DNA of 64,000 nt from the NCBI RefSeq assembly GCF_963676325.1, contig NZ_OY781099.1, forward strand, positions 682,001 to 746,000, read 5' to 3'. A program made the position numbers and the translations under genes. The notes beneath the pieces were generated by a model. The model worked only from the letters and a program-made list of their open reading frames with translations, did not search any database and had not been told where the DNA came from. This DNA comes from an uncultured Bacteroides sp. (GTDB lineage: Bacteria; Bacteroidota; Bacteroidia; Bacteroidales; Bacteroidaceae). Numbering within the stretch: the first letter of the stretch is position 1; every line of letters starts with the position of its first letter. Below, piece after piece: positions 1-8,204 of this stretch.

Positions 1-853
1 GGTAGTTAACCGTCTTCGTTCTCAATTAAAAATCTGTGCTGTTAAAGCTCCTGGATTTGGTGACAGAAGAAAAGAAATGTTGGAAGACATTGCAATCCTT
101 ACTGGTGGTTTGGTAATCAGCGAAGAGAAAGGCTTGAAACTGGAACAGGCAACTATCGAAATGTTAGGATCTGCAGAAAAGGTAACTATTACAAAAGATA
201 ATACAACTATTGTAAACGGTGCTGGTGCAAAAGAAAATATTGAAACTCGTATCAATCAGATCAAAGCTCAGATTAAGACTACTACATCTGATTATGATAA
301 AGAAAAACTTCAGGAACGTTTGGCTAAATTAGCTGGTGGTGTTGCTGTACTTTATGTAGGTGCTGCTTCTGAAGTTGAGATGAAAGAAAAGAAAGACCGT
401 GTTGATGATGCTCTTTGTGCAACTCGTGCTGCAATCGAAGAAGGTATTGTTCCTGGTGGTGGTGTAGCTTATATCCGTGCAATTGAAACATTGGAAGGAA
501 TGAAGGGTGACAATGCTGATGAAACAACCGGTATTGAAATCATCAAACGTGCAATTGAAGAACCTCTTCGCCAGATTGTTGCTAATGCAGGAAAAGAAGG
601 AGCTGTTATTGTTCAGAAAGTACGTGAAGGAAAAGGTGACTTTGGTTATAATGCTCACAGTGATGTATATGAAAATATGTATGCTGCCGGAGTTGTTGAC
701 CCAGCTAAGGTTACTCGTGTAGCTCTTGAAAATGCTGCTTCTATTGCAGGTATGTTCTTAACTACTGAATGTGTTATTGTAGAAAAGAAAGAAGATAAAC
801 CAGAAATGCCAATGGGCGCTCCAGGAATGGGCGGCATGGGTGGAATGATGTAA
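1..853 (+). CDS. groL: Chaperonin GroEL, 3' part (5' end outside window)
   Basis: This is the C-terminal half of the 60-kDa chaperonin, which folds cytosolic proteins as a double heptameric ring with GroES. The frame is open from base 2, so the gene starts upstream of the window. The visible part begins with the apical-domain stretch KAPGFGDRRKEMLEDIAILTGG. It continues through the intermediate and equatorial segments EEGIVPGGGVAY and VVDPAKVTR, and ends in the usual flexible Gly-Met-rich tail (GMGGMGGMM). A strong hairpin terminator follows 27 bases after the stop. No truncation other than the window edge is apparent, and identification is secure. Confidence 0.98.
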   Translation, partial: VVNRLRSQLKICAVKAPGFGDRRKEMLEDIAILTGGLVISEEKGLKLEQATIEMLGSAEKVTITKDNTTIVNGAGAKENIETRINQIKAQIKTTTSDYDKEKLQERLAKLAGGVAVLYVGAASEVEMKEKKDRVDDALCATRAAIEEGIVPGGGVAYIRAIETLEGMKGDNADETTGIEIIKRAIEEPLRQIVANAGKEGAVIVQKVREGKGDFGYNAHSDVYENMYAAGVVDPAKVTRVALENAASIAGMFLTTECVIVEKKEDKPEMPMGAPGMGGMGGMM

Positions 854-880
854 TTCTTCCTTTTTATCACTATAATTATT

Positions 881-921
881 AAATAGAAAAGGCTGCCCGT
901 ATTGAGCAGCCTTTTCTATTT
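881..921. terminator. Bidirectional terminator between groL and the DUF6249 gene
   Basis: A 16-bp perfect inverted repeat (AAATAGAAAAGGCTGC at 881-896, complement at 906-921) has a 9-nt loop and an A/T tract on each side. It can end groL on the plus strand and the convergent gene that stops at 929 on the minus strand. Confidence 0.9.
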
Positions 922-928
922 AATCGCT

Positions 929-1354
929 TTAAGCTTCACCTTCATCCTTCTTGGAATATTTTATTTCTATTATAAATGCTGTGATTAGTCCTAATCCTCC
1001 AAAGATTAGAACCGAAGCACCATATACAATTCCTGCTGTATCTCTTACTCCCCAATTCATATCATTTCCCAGATTGTAACCTCTGATTACAGAAATGCAA
1101 ATGAGAAATCCCACTAATAAACCTAAACCAACTCCCATTAAAAGACATCCAGCCTTTAAGGCTCCAAATGAAAAATTCTTGAAAATCTTTGATGGAAAAG
1201 AGAATTTGTTTTCAATCATTGAAGCATCAAATTTCTCTCCTATCTTTTCAATAATAGACAGGCGTTCTTTCTTTCTCACGAAAAGCTCAAATAGTTTGTA
1301 GATTCCCAAGGTTACAATTCCTACAACCAATGGGACTGTAATAAAATCCATCAT
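929..1354 (-). CDS. DUF6249-type small membrane protein
   Basis: This is a 141-residue membrane protein of unknown function. It has an N-terminal hydrophobic segment (about residues 3-22), a basic cytoplasmic stretch (RKKERL), and two further hydrophobic segments (about 68-92 and 105-130), and ends in a charged tail. The layout matches the DUF6249 family, which in Bacteroides commonly sits beside ECF sigma factors. It is divergent from the sigma operon at 1494, and its upstream region carries TGTAACC-N15-CGTC, the same element that precedes the sigma gene. I infer that it belongs to the regulon of that sigma factor. Family assignment is from pattern recognition and the function is unknown. 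Confidence 0.75.
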   Translation of the reverse strand: MMDFITVPLVVGIVTLGIYKLFELFVRKKERLSIIEKIGEKFDASMIENKFSFPSKIFKNFSFGALKAGCLLMGVGLGLLVGFLICISVIRGYNLGNDMNWGVRDTAGIVYGASVLIFGGLGLITAFIIEIKYSKKDEGEA

Positions 1355-1398
1355 AATCTTATGTTTTTAAATGAATAAATTCGTTCTTTGTAACGTTT

Positions 1399-1424
1399 GA
1401 CGTTCTCTAATGATAAAGGTTACA
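1399..1424 (-). promoter_or_regulatory. Putative ECF-type promoter for the DUF6249 gene
   Basis: On the minus strand TGTAACC (1424-1418) is followed after 15 bases by CGTC (1402-1399), about 45 bases before the start at 1354. The same two elements with the same spacing precede the sigma gene on the opposite strand. AAC/CGTC signals are typical of ECF sigma factors. Confidence 0.6.
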
Positions 1425-1458
1425 CTTTTTGGGAATAAAAATAAAAAATTCTCAAATC

Positions 1459-1486
1459 TGTAACCATTCAGAAAAGGTTGCGTCTA
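1459..1486 (+). promoter_or_regulatory. Putative autoregulatory ECF promoter of the sigma operon
   Basis: TGTAACC (1459-1465) and CGTCTA (1481-1486) are separated by 15 bases, immediately before the sigma-factor start at 1494. The start would lie within a few bases of the expected transcription start, so the mRNA leader would be very short. AAAGGA at 1487-1492 could act as a ribosome site. Confidence 0.6.
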
Positions 1487-1493
1487 AAAGGAC

Positions 1494-2051
1494 ATGATGG
1501 AACAGAAAGATGAGATAAACTATATAAAGCGAATCTTGGAAGGAGAAACGAATTTGTTTTCATACTTCCTGGATCGTTACAGTCGTCCCATCTATACACT
1601 TATTATACAAATTGTTTCATGTAGGGAAGATGCAGAAGAGCTTACGCAAGACTCTTTTATAAAAGCTTTCCGAAAGTTAGATACTTATAAAGGAGATTGT
1701 AGCTTTTCTACCTGGCTTTATCGAATTGCCTATAATACAGCGATCTCTGCCACACGTAAACAAAAAAGAGAGTTTTTGTTTATAGATGAACAGATAATTG
1801 AAAATGTATCGGATGATGAGGTTGATAATGTATTGGGTAACTCTGGCAATGAAGAGAGGATTAAAAGATTAGAGATTGCGCTTACTCAACTTAATGCTGA
1901 CGAAAGGGCACTGATCACTCTTTTCTACAACGAAGATAAATCGATAGATGAGTTGGCTATTATTTTTAGACTCACTTCTACTAATGTCAAAGTGAAATTG
2001 CATCGAACCCGGAAAAAATTATGTGTATTGATAAATATTCAGTTGAAATGA
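1494..2051 (+). CDS. ECF-type RNA polymerase sigma factor
   Basis: This 185-residue sigma-70 family protein contains only regions 2 and 4. Region 2 (about residues 20-90) includes the LTQDSFIKAFRKLDTYKG and FSTWLYRIAYN core-binding and -10 recognition segments. Region 4 (about 125-180) includes LNADERALITLFY and the helix-turn-helix ending VKVKLHRTRKKL. It directs RNA polymerase to TGTAACC/CGTC-type promoters if its own upstream element is a guide. The next gene starts in an ATGA overlap, so the two are translationally coupled. A second ATG three bases downstream (1497) is an alternative start. Confidence 0.93.
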   Translation: MMEQKDEINYIKRILEGETNLFSYFLDRYSRPIYTLIIQIVSCREDAEELTQDSFIKAFRKLDTYKGDCSFSTWLYRIAYNTAISATRKQKREFLFIDEQIIENVSDDEVDNVLGNSGNEERIKRLEIALTQLNADERALITLFYNEDKSIDELAIIFRLTSTNVKVKLHRTRKKLCVLINIQLK

Positions 2052-2413
2052 AAACAAATCAAGATAAAGACAGCTTATTGAAAGAAGTTCTCAGAAAATC
2101 ATCTTCGGAGAGTCTCCCTTTTAATTTTACGAATCGGATGATGGAGCAAATCAATGCTGAAGCTCAGAAAAAGCAAAGACGAGCAGCAGGACTAAACCTT
2201 TGTTTTTTATTACTGGCTTCTGCCTCTTTGATTGGCTTGGCGACTTATCTTTTGATGTCCAATTTTTCTTTCAATATTATTGAAAGTCTGAGGAATATTA
2301 GTTTCTCTTCTGAATCAGGATCAATTTTTGGCTTTTATTTCTATATAGGACTTCTTGTTCTCGGTTTGCTTGGACTGGATTATTACTTGCGTAAGCTGAA
2401 ACACCATTCATAG
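2048..2413 (+). CDS. Membrane protein coupled to the sigma factor (anti-sigma-like)
   Basis: This is a 121-residue protein whose ATG overlaps the sigma-factor stop (ATGA at 2048-2051). An upstream in-frame start inside the sigma gene is possible but less natural. A hydrophilic N-terminal half (about residues 1-50, with FTNRMMEQINAEAQKKQRR) precedes two transmembrane segments (about 52-73 and 97-116). This topology, with a cytosolic N-terminus plus membrane anchor encoded directly after an ECF sigma gene, fits an anti-sigma factor or a membrane partner. No zinc-binding HxxxCxxC signature is present. The role is inferred from position; no family was recognised. Confidence 0.7.
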   Translation: MKTNQDKDSLLKEVLRKSSSESLPFNFTNRMMEQINAEAQKKQRRAAGLNLCFLLLASASLIGLATYLLMSNFSFNIIESLRNISFSSESGSIFGFYFYIGLLVLGLLGLDYYLRKLKHHS

Positions 2414-2500
2414 TTGATAGAATACTTTAACTGTGTTAATAGCACCCAAACCAACAGCCAAATATTAATGGCAATTAGGATGGATGTGCAAAAAATAAAA

Positions 2501-2526
2501 GTAGGCAACCCATCAGAGCTGCCTAC
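2501..2526 (-). terminator. Terminator of the subtilase gene
   Basis: A 7-bp inverted repeat (GTAGGCA at 2501-2507, TGCCTAC at 2520-2526) is followed on the minus strand by a T-rich run (complement of AAAAAATAAAA). It lies 63 bases past the stop of the subtilase gene. Confidence 0.6.
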
Positions 2527-2588
2527 ACATTGTAATTTATTTATTAATGATAATCAAGTTTACCTCTTTAAAGAGGTGAAGGCAGTAA

Positions 2589-4799
2589 TTATTTAGTGCT
2601 TGCCTTAAATACTTGATTCAACTTATCTCCTGTAATTTTAATCAGATAAAGACCTTTTGGTAGATTACCTAAGTCAATAGTTTCTTCCTGTTTGCTTGTT
2701 ACCTCTGTTATTTTCTTGCTTTGAAGCTTTTGTCCGTTTACATTAAATACATTGATCTGTACGTTTGTATCTCCTTGAGTAAACAAGAAATTAAGTAATC
2801 GTTGATTGTCAGCAGTTGCATACATTAATATTGGTTGAGGCAGTGCTGGTATTTCATTAATTGCGGTGGATTGTTTAATAACCTCAAGAATTCCACTGTA
2901 TGCATCAATTTTACCATACCCCCAGGTATTATTACCATTAGGAAGTATAGTCCCGGTATAGAAATCATTACTAGCTGTTTTCTGAAGGATACTTTTAACT
3001 TCATCAGGTGTAAGTTCAGGATTAGCTTGCAGCCATGTTGCGAGAACACCGGTTACATAAGGTGTGGCCATTGAGGTGCCGGCCATCATACCATAATAAT
3101 AAGTCTTGCCGTCTACTGTTGTTGATTTTACTCTGCTAGCGGGATCTGTGGTATCATAACTGGATACGGATGAAGCTATGATACTTCCGGGAGCTGTTAT
3201 TTCAGGTTTCATTCGTCCATCAATTGTTGGACCTGTACTTGAAAATGTAGCTAATTTGTATAATGATTCATCTGGAGTAGTGTATTGCGTATTATCAAGA
3301 TTGGTATAAGTAGTGTTACTTACGTAAGCTCCTACACTGATAATTTGTTTGCCTGTACCTCCAACTTCGCCGATAGAAATATTATTATCGCCGCCAGACC
3401 AGCCAGTTTGATTTTTGCTTGTTAAATGACAATATTTGTCATCGCTCCAAGCATTAATAGTTCCTTCTGTTGCTTTTATGATGAGTCCCCAGTAGTAACC
3501 TTTAGGCATGGTTGTTATTTCAGATTTGATTAATGCATTAGATTTGTTATTTAGTGCATTGATTTCTGTAGAAAAATAGACCGAGCCTCGAACCAACTTG
3601 TTGGTTATTGTAGATAAGTTTATCCTTACGTTATTATTTGTTACAGATGTGTTATATTCAGAACTTGAATAAGCAATATTCATAGAAGGATCATATAGAC
3701 ATAGTTGTACCTTAAAATTCTTTCCTACATCTCCCCATGCGTTACAGCCAATATTTCCATCTGAAGACTCAAAGAATGTTTTAAATATAGAATCGGTTTG
3801 ACTTAATGTTTTTGTTGCGTGTATATTACTATTTCCTTCATTACCAGCAGCACCAACCAGTAATCTTCCTTTTCCTTGCATCTGGTCAACTGTGGTATCG
3901 AAGAAAGATGTTCCGTCGTGTGGACCCATAAAATCACCTAAACTGAGGTTAATAATGCAAGGCTTACCTACCGAAGTAGCATAATCATAGATATACTTAA
4001 TACCGTCGGCTACATCTGTGTTATTACCAAGGAAAGATACTAATACGATATCCGCTTCTCCTGCAATTCCATAATAGGTATTTCCATTAGAATAATCTGC
4101 TCCTGTAGCTATACCCGCAACATGTGTTCCGTGAGATATGTCTGGTAAATCATAGGCTGCTGCTAAAATATCTGCTTGGTTACTTAATTCTATGCCATAA
4201 GTAAAACCTGTAGGGGGCGTTCCTGTGAGTGCATTTTGATCCCAAACTCTTTTAACCCGATATTCTGTATGATCTTTATTGTAAAAGTTGGGATGCCCAT
4301 ATTCAAATCCATTATCAATAATTCCAACAACAACATTCTTACCCAGGAATGGTCCTGTCAATGGTGAGATTCCTGTCTGTACCTTGTCAGCTTTGGAAGC
4401 TACTCTTGCCTTGTCCATTTTCTTGTGAACAGGAGTTCCCATCTGAACATATTTAACTTCGGGTAAAGCTGCAACAGCCTCAAGCACATCGATAGGAACC
4501 TGAGCTGTGATAATATTTTTGGTACGAGAACTGATCTTTACTCCTTCCCGTTCCAATGATTGCGTTTCAGCATTTTCCTGCAAATAAATAAAGGTACTGA
4601 TATACTCCTGTGACCCCGCTTGTTTTACTGCAGCTTTTTTATAGAGAGCCTTTTTTTGTATCAAAGATACATCCGGTTGATTTATTCTTGCCAGAAAATA
4701 TTTTGTGTAAGGAGATAGTTTCCTCGAAGCATCCTGAGCTTGCGTTGCAGCAAGAAAGAAAAACATAAAGTAAAAAAACAGTAGTGTAATCTTTTTCAT
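2589..4799 (-). CDS. Secreted subtilisin-like serine peptidase (S8) with T9SS-like C-terminal tail
   Basis: This is a 736-residue exported protease. A signal peptide (about 1-21, ending ATQA) is followed by an inhibitor-like propeptide (about 30-125). The S8 catalytic domain has Asp near 162 (IIDNGFEYGHPNF), His near 223 (SHGTHVAG) and Ser near 575 (GTSMATPY). A large insertion (about 310-480) between His and Ser probably forms a beta domain. The C-terminal ~75 residues (NVFNVNGQKLQ and LPKGLYLIKI) resemble the type A sorting domain of the type IX secretion system. A lipoprotein gene 47 bases upstream resembles this propeptide and probably shares its transcript. The substrate is unknown. Confidence 0.93.
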   Translation of the reverse strand: MKKITLLFFYFMFFFLAATQAQDASRKLSPYTKYFLARINQPDVSLIQKKALYKKAAVKQAGSQEYISTFIYLQENAETQSLEREGVKISSRTKNIITAQVPIDVLEAVAALPEVKYVQMGTPVHKKMDKARVASKADKVQTGISPLTGPFLGKNVVVGIIDNGFEYGHPNFYNKDHTEYRVKRVWDQNALTGTPPTGFTYGIELSNQADILAAAYDLPDISHGTHVAGIATGADYSNGNTYYGIAGEADIVLVSFLGNNTDVADGIKYIYDYATSVGKPCIINLSLGDFMGPHDGTSFFDTTVDQMQGKGRLLVGAAGNEGNSNIHATKTLSQTDSIFKTFFESSDGNIGCNAWGDVGKNFKVQLCLYDPSMNIAYSSSEYNTSVTNNNVRINLSTITNKLVRGSVYFSTEINALNNKSNALIKSEITTMPKGYYWGLIIKATEGTINAWSDDKYCHLTSKNQTGWSGGDNNISIGEVGGTGKQIISVGAYVSNTTYTNLDNTQYTTPDESLYKLATFSSTGPTIDGRMKPEITAPGSIIASSVSSYDTTDPASRVKSTTVDGKTYYYGMMAGTSMATPYVTGVLATWLQANPELTPDEVKSILQKTASNDFYTGTILPNGNNTWGYGKIDAYSGILEVIKQSTAINEIPALPQPILMYATADNQRLLNFLFTQGDTNVQINVFNVNGQKLQSKKITEVTSKQEETIDLGNLPKGLYLIKITGDKLNQVFKASTK

Positions 4800-4846
4800 A
4801 TGTCTTTGCGTTATATTGTAGTTTTGTATTAATATTGATAATGTGC

Positions 4847-5281
4847 TTAAATTGTCTTTACTTTTTTGCTAATCTCGATGAATATAATTCCTTTGACCTG
4901 AATAAACTGAGGTATCTTTTTAATAGGAACTGAAAAGGTCTTTATTTTATTACTGTACGTTACAATGTTACCTCCTAATTCCTCAATATCCGTTTTATTA
5001 AATGTGCTGTCAGTATGTAAAAAGCCGGAAACCAGAAATTGCTGATTTTGCTCTCTCAGGGAATAACGTTCTATTAATTTCTGCGATGGAATATAATGAT
5101 CCAATGATTTTCCGTTAGCTTCTTCGGTTAACTCTTTCCAGAAGGAGCTGAAACTGTTGGATAATTGTGCTTTGCTTATTGCTGATAGCTGGCTAATGTC
5201 TGTGCTGATACTTTTGCGGAATGATGAACATCCGGCTAATGAAATTATAACTATAGCAGAACAGAGAATTTTTGCTCTCAT
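4847..5281 (-). CDS. Lipoprotein resembling a stand-alone subtilase propeptide
   Basis: This 144-residue protein has a lipoprotein signal (MRAKILCSAIVIISLAGCSS, lipid-anchored Cys about residue 18). By eye the C-terminal half (about 80-140) can be laid against the propeptide of the subtilase encoded just downstream. Both have a hydrophobic strand, then ELGG/EREG, a short strand, NKIKTFSVPI / KNIITAQVPI, and a final strand (KGIIFIEIS / VKYVQMGTP). That is the order of the I9-like inhibitor/chaperone fold. I infer a membrane-anchored inhibitor or folding helper for the protease. The gene precedes the protease by 47 bases on the same strand. The similarity is weak and needs a profile comparison. 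Confidence 0.6.
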   Translation of the reverse strand: MRAKILCSAIVIISLAGCSSFRKSISTDISQLSAISKAQLSNSFSSFWKELTEEANGKSLDHYIPSQKLIERYSLREQNQQFLVSGFLHTDSTFNKTDIEELGGNIVTYSNKIKTFSVPIKKIPQFIQVKGIIFIEISKKVKTI

Positions 5282-5304
5282 CGTATTTTTATTTATTCAA
5301 AACG

Positions 5305-5312
5305 CAAATATA
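5305..5312 (-). promoter_or_regulatory. -7 promoter box upstream of lipoprotein/subtilase operon
   Basis: TATATTTG on the minus strand fits the Bacteroides -7 consensus TAnnTTTG, 23 bases before the start at 5281. A TTTG lies upstream (5331-5328), but at 15 bases rather than the usual 19-21. Confidence 0.45.
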
Positions 5313-5414
5313 TATTTTTTTTCTTCGCAAATAGTATTTATATACATAAATATATATTAAAAAGATAAGTTGGTTTATTTGCAAATAGAATACATTCAGA
5401 TTCGAAATAATTTA

Positions 5415-5422
5415 TATTTTTG
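5415..5422 (+). promoter_or_regulatory. -7 promoter box upstream of the GH3 gene
   Basis: TATTTTTG fits TAnnTTTG and lies 20 bases before the ATG at 5443. No clear TTTG is found at the right spacing upstream. Confidence 0.4.
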
Positions 5423-5442
5423 CATATATTAAATCCTATGTT

Positions 5443-7902
5443 ATGAAAACTATTTTACTATCATCACTATTGTTGTTTTGCTCTTTCTATATTAAAGCCC
5501 AGAGGATTACCCCTGATGTGCAGAAAAAAGCAGATTCAATTATGAGATCTATGACCATTAATGAAAAGATTTCATATTTGGCAGGTACTAAAGATTTTTA
5601 TTTACGGGCAATTCCCCGATTACATCTTCCGGAGATAAGAATGTCCGACGGGCCGCAAGGTGTACGTGATAAACTACCGAGCACGATGTTTCCGTGTGGA
5701 ATGCTTGCTTCTGCAATGTGGGACAGAGATCTTGTTTATGAATTTGGACAAGGGTTAGGCCAGGATTGTCGGATCAGAGGGATCCATATCTTGTTGGGTC
5801 CAGCTGTTAATATTTACCGTGCGCCTATGGATGGGCGTAACTTTGAATATTTTGGAGAGGACCCTTATTTATCCGGAGAAGTTGCCTGTCAATATATTAA
5901 TGGAGTACAATCACGAGGAGTGGCTGCCTGCATAAAACATTTTGCAGCAAATAATCAGGAATGGAATCGCTATTCTGTCAGTTCGGATGTTGACGAGAGA
6001 ACATTGCATGAAATATATCTGCCGGCATTTAAAAAAGCTGTGCAAGAAGCAGATGTGGCTACAGTGATGAGCAGTTATAATTTGTTGAATGACGTGTATA
6101 CTTCTGAACATCCATATCTTGTTACTGAGGTTCTTCGCAACCGTTGGGGATTTAAAGGTCTTTTTATGTCCGATTGGGGTGCTGTTCATTCTTGTGTTCC
6201 CACAATAATTAACGGGGTGGATGTGGAAATGCCTGGTCCTGATAATTTAAAGCCGGAAGTTATTATGCAGGCATTGAAGAACGGGATTATTTCTGAAGAG
6301 ATGATTGATGTAAAAGTTGCACATATTCTGAGAACTCTTATCTCTTTTGGCTTTTTAGACAGGGAACAGAAAATATCTGTTGCTCCGGGTCAGGGATTGA
6401 ATACAAATGAGATATCATTAAAGATGGCTCGGGCAGGAGTTGTCTTATTAAAGAATGAAGGAGATTTGTTACCATTGGCAGGCAAACGCGTGTTGGTTTT
6501 AGGAGACAATGCAGCGGTTGTTGCAAAAGGAGGAGGCAGTGGCGCTGTTTCTTCTGATCATGTTGTTTCTCTGCTTCAGGGATTAAAGAATCTGAAAGGG
6601 AGCAATCTGAAAATTCAAAGTATGCTGGGTGCTGGATTTATAACCGATCTGCTTTACTCGAATGATTTTTATACGGACGAGTCGCTTAGTCAACACGGAC
6701 TAGAAGCTTCATATTACAAGAATAAATCGCTTAGTGGCAAGCCCGATTATGAATGTGTGGAAACAGCTACTGATCATGATTGGGGTGATAACGCACCAAT
6801 TTCCGGATTTCCTGAAAATAACTTTTCACTCAGCTACACGGGAGTCTATTCTCCTAAAAAGTCTGGAACAATCACTTTCCGTGGATCAGGTGATGATGGT
6901 TATCGTCTTTATGTGAACGACAAGTTGTTGCTTGAGGATTGGGGGAACCATACTTTTACTTCCCGTGAAAAGGCTCTGGAGGTTGAAGCTGGAAAGAGTT
7001 ATAAGATACGCTTTGAATATTTTGATTCTACAGGCACGGCTTGTATGCGCTTTGCTTACTTTTTTGATGATGAAGAAGCGTTAAAAGCTTCTACCAAGAA
7101 TGCTGATGCTGTAGTGGTTTGCGTTGGATTTAATAGTGGTACGGAATCGGAAGGATTTGACCGTACATTTGACTTGCCTAGCGGACAGGCTGAACTTATA
7201 AACAAAGTAGCTTCGTATAATCAAAATGTAATTGTAGTAATAAACTCAGGAGGAGGCGTAAACATGCTACCTTGGATTGACAAAGTGAAAGCTGTGTTAA
7301 TGGCTTTTTATCCCGGTCAGGAAGGTGGAACGGCGCTCGCCGAGATTCTTTCAGGTAAGGTTTCTCCCAGTGGAAAACTTCCGTTCTCTATAGAAAAGCA
7401 GTGGAGTGATAACCCCACATTCAACAGTTACTATGACACTAGGGTAACAGCAGACAAACGAGTGCAATATTCGGAGGGAGTTTTTGTTGGTTATCGCGGA
7501 TATGAACGTAATCAGGTTGCTCCGTTGTATCCATTTGGTTTTGGATTAAGCTATTCAAATTTCCAATACTCAGACCTTGCTGTTAAGAAGTTGCAGGGGA
7601 ATAATGTAGAGGTTACTTTTAAGATTTCCAATACAGGTAAACGGGCTGCAGCTGAAGTAGTTCAGCTATATGTGGGAGATATGAAGAATAAAGCTTTCCG
7701 TCCTGCAAAAGAGTTGAAAGGTTACGAAAAAATTTACCTTAAAAAAGGAGAATCGAAAGAGATTACTATCAAACTAAAGGATGATGCTTTTGCCTATTAT
7801 GATATAAATTCCAAGCAATTTATTGTAAGCCCCGGAGAATTCCAACTTTATATAGGCTCTTCTTCTCAGGATATTCGATTAGAAGGGAAAGTCTCTTTAT
7901 AA
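5443..7902 (+). CDS. Secreted glycoside hydrolase family 3 enzyme with PA14 insertion
   Basis: This 819-residue exported glycosidase, probably a beta-glucosidase-like enzyme, has a signal peptide (about 1-19, ending IKAQ). The N-terminal GH3 barrel (about 25-300) carries the motif GLFMSDWGAVH, whose Asp244 is the expected nucleophile. The GH3 C-terminal sandwich begins near 325 and is interrupted by a PA14-type carbohydrate-binding module (about 410-545, with SGTITFRGSGDDGYRLYVND). A fibronectin III-like domain closes the protein (about 720-815). The window contains no SusC/SusD pair beside it, so the substrate cannot be judged. The next gene is about 300 bases away across a repeat-rich gap. 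Confidence 0.95.
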   Translation: MKTILLSSLLLFCSFYIKAQRITPDVQKKADSIMRSMTINEKISYLAGTKDFYLRAIPRLHLPEIRMSDGPQGVRDKLPSTMFPCGMLASAMWDRDLVYEFGQGLGQDCRIRGIHILLGPAVNIYRAPMDGRNFEYFGEDPYLSGEVACQYINGVQSRGVAACIKHFAANNQEWNRYSVSSDVDERTLHEIYLPAFKKAVQEADVATVMSSYNLLNDVYTSEHPYLVTEVLRNRWGFKGLFMSDWGAVHSCVPTIINGVDVEMPGPDNLKPEVIMQALKNGIISEEMIDVKVAHILRTLISFGFLDREQKISVAPGQGLNTNEISLKMARAGVVLLKNEGDLLPLAGKRVLVLGDNAAVVAKGGGSGAVSSDHVVSLLQGLKNLKGSNLKIQSMLGAGFITDLLYSNDFYTDESLSQHGLEASYYKNKSLSGKPDYECVETATDHDWGDNAPISGFPENNFSLSYTGVYSPKKSGTITFRGSGDDGYRLYVNDKLLLEDWGNHTFTSREKALEVEAGKSYKIRFEYFDSTGTACMRFAYFFDDEEALKASTKNADAVVVCVGFNSGTESEGFDRTFDLPSGQAELINKVASYNQNVIVVINSGGGVNMLPWIDKVKAVLMAFYPGQEGGTALAEILSGKVSPSGKLPFSIEKQWSDNPTFNSYYDTRVTADKRVQYSEGVFVGYRGYERNQVAPLYPFGFGLSYSNFQYSDLAVKKLQGNNVEVTFKISNTGKRAAAEVVQLYVGDMKNKAFRPAKELKGYEKIYLKKGESKEITIKLKDDAFAYYDINSKQFIVSPGEFQLYIGSSSQDIRLEGKVSL

Positions 7903-7956
7903 AATTAGTTGATCTCCTTTGAAGGATTAAGTAGTTCCTCTAGGAAAATTATTGTT

Positions 7957-8037
7957 GGGTTGTACAAGCTGATTAACTGGCTTGTACAACCCATTTGTTT
8001 AGCTTGTACAGGCTGGCATCCTGAGTTGTACAGGCTG
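7957..8037. repeat. TTGTACA word array in the gap after the GH3 gene
   Basis: The 302-base gene-free gap 7903-8204 carries a perfect 13-bp inverted repeat (GGGTTGTACAAGC at 7957-7969, complement at 7980-7992, 10-nt loop). Two direct copies of TTGTACAGGCTG follow at 8004-8015 and 8026-8037, 22 bases apart. The core TTGTACA occurs four times. The hairpin lacks a T tract, so a simple terminator does not explain the whole array. Confidence 0.75.
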
Positions 8038-8204
8038 ACAATAACTATTAAAGGGATAAAACTTAAAGTCTCTTTATATAAAAGATAAACCTCCGTATTG
8101 TTTTTGTTATAGACTACATAGCAGAAGTGAAACTTAAAAGTATTAGCTTTGCACTGTCGATGAAGATATTATCTTTAAAAGGCATGAAGCCTAAAAACAA
8201 ATGT

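Noticed and set aside
2414..2596. Short open frame after the sigma operon
   Set aside because: It starts with a non-ATG codon directly after a stop and contains the subtilase terminator hairpin.
5443..7902. GH3 gene as part of a polysaccharide-utilisation locus
   Set aside because: No SusC/SusD genes or glycan regulator are adjacent; the hybrid regulator is about 36 kb away.
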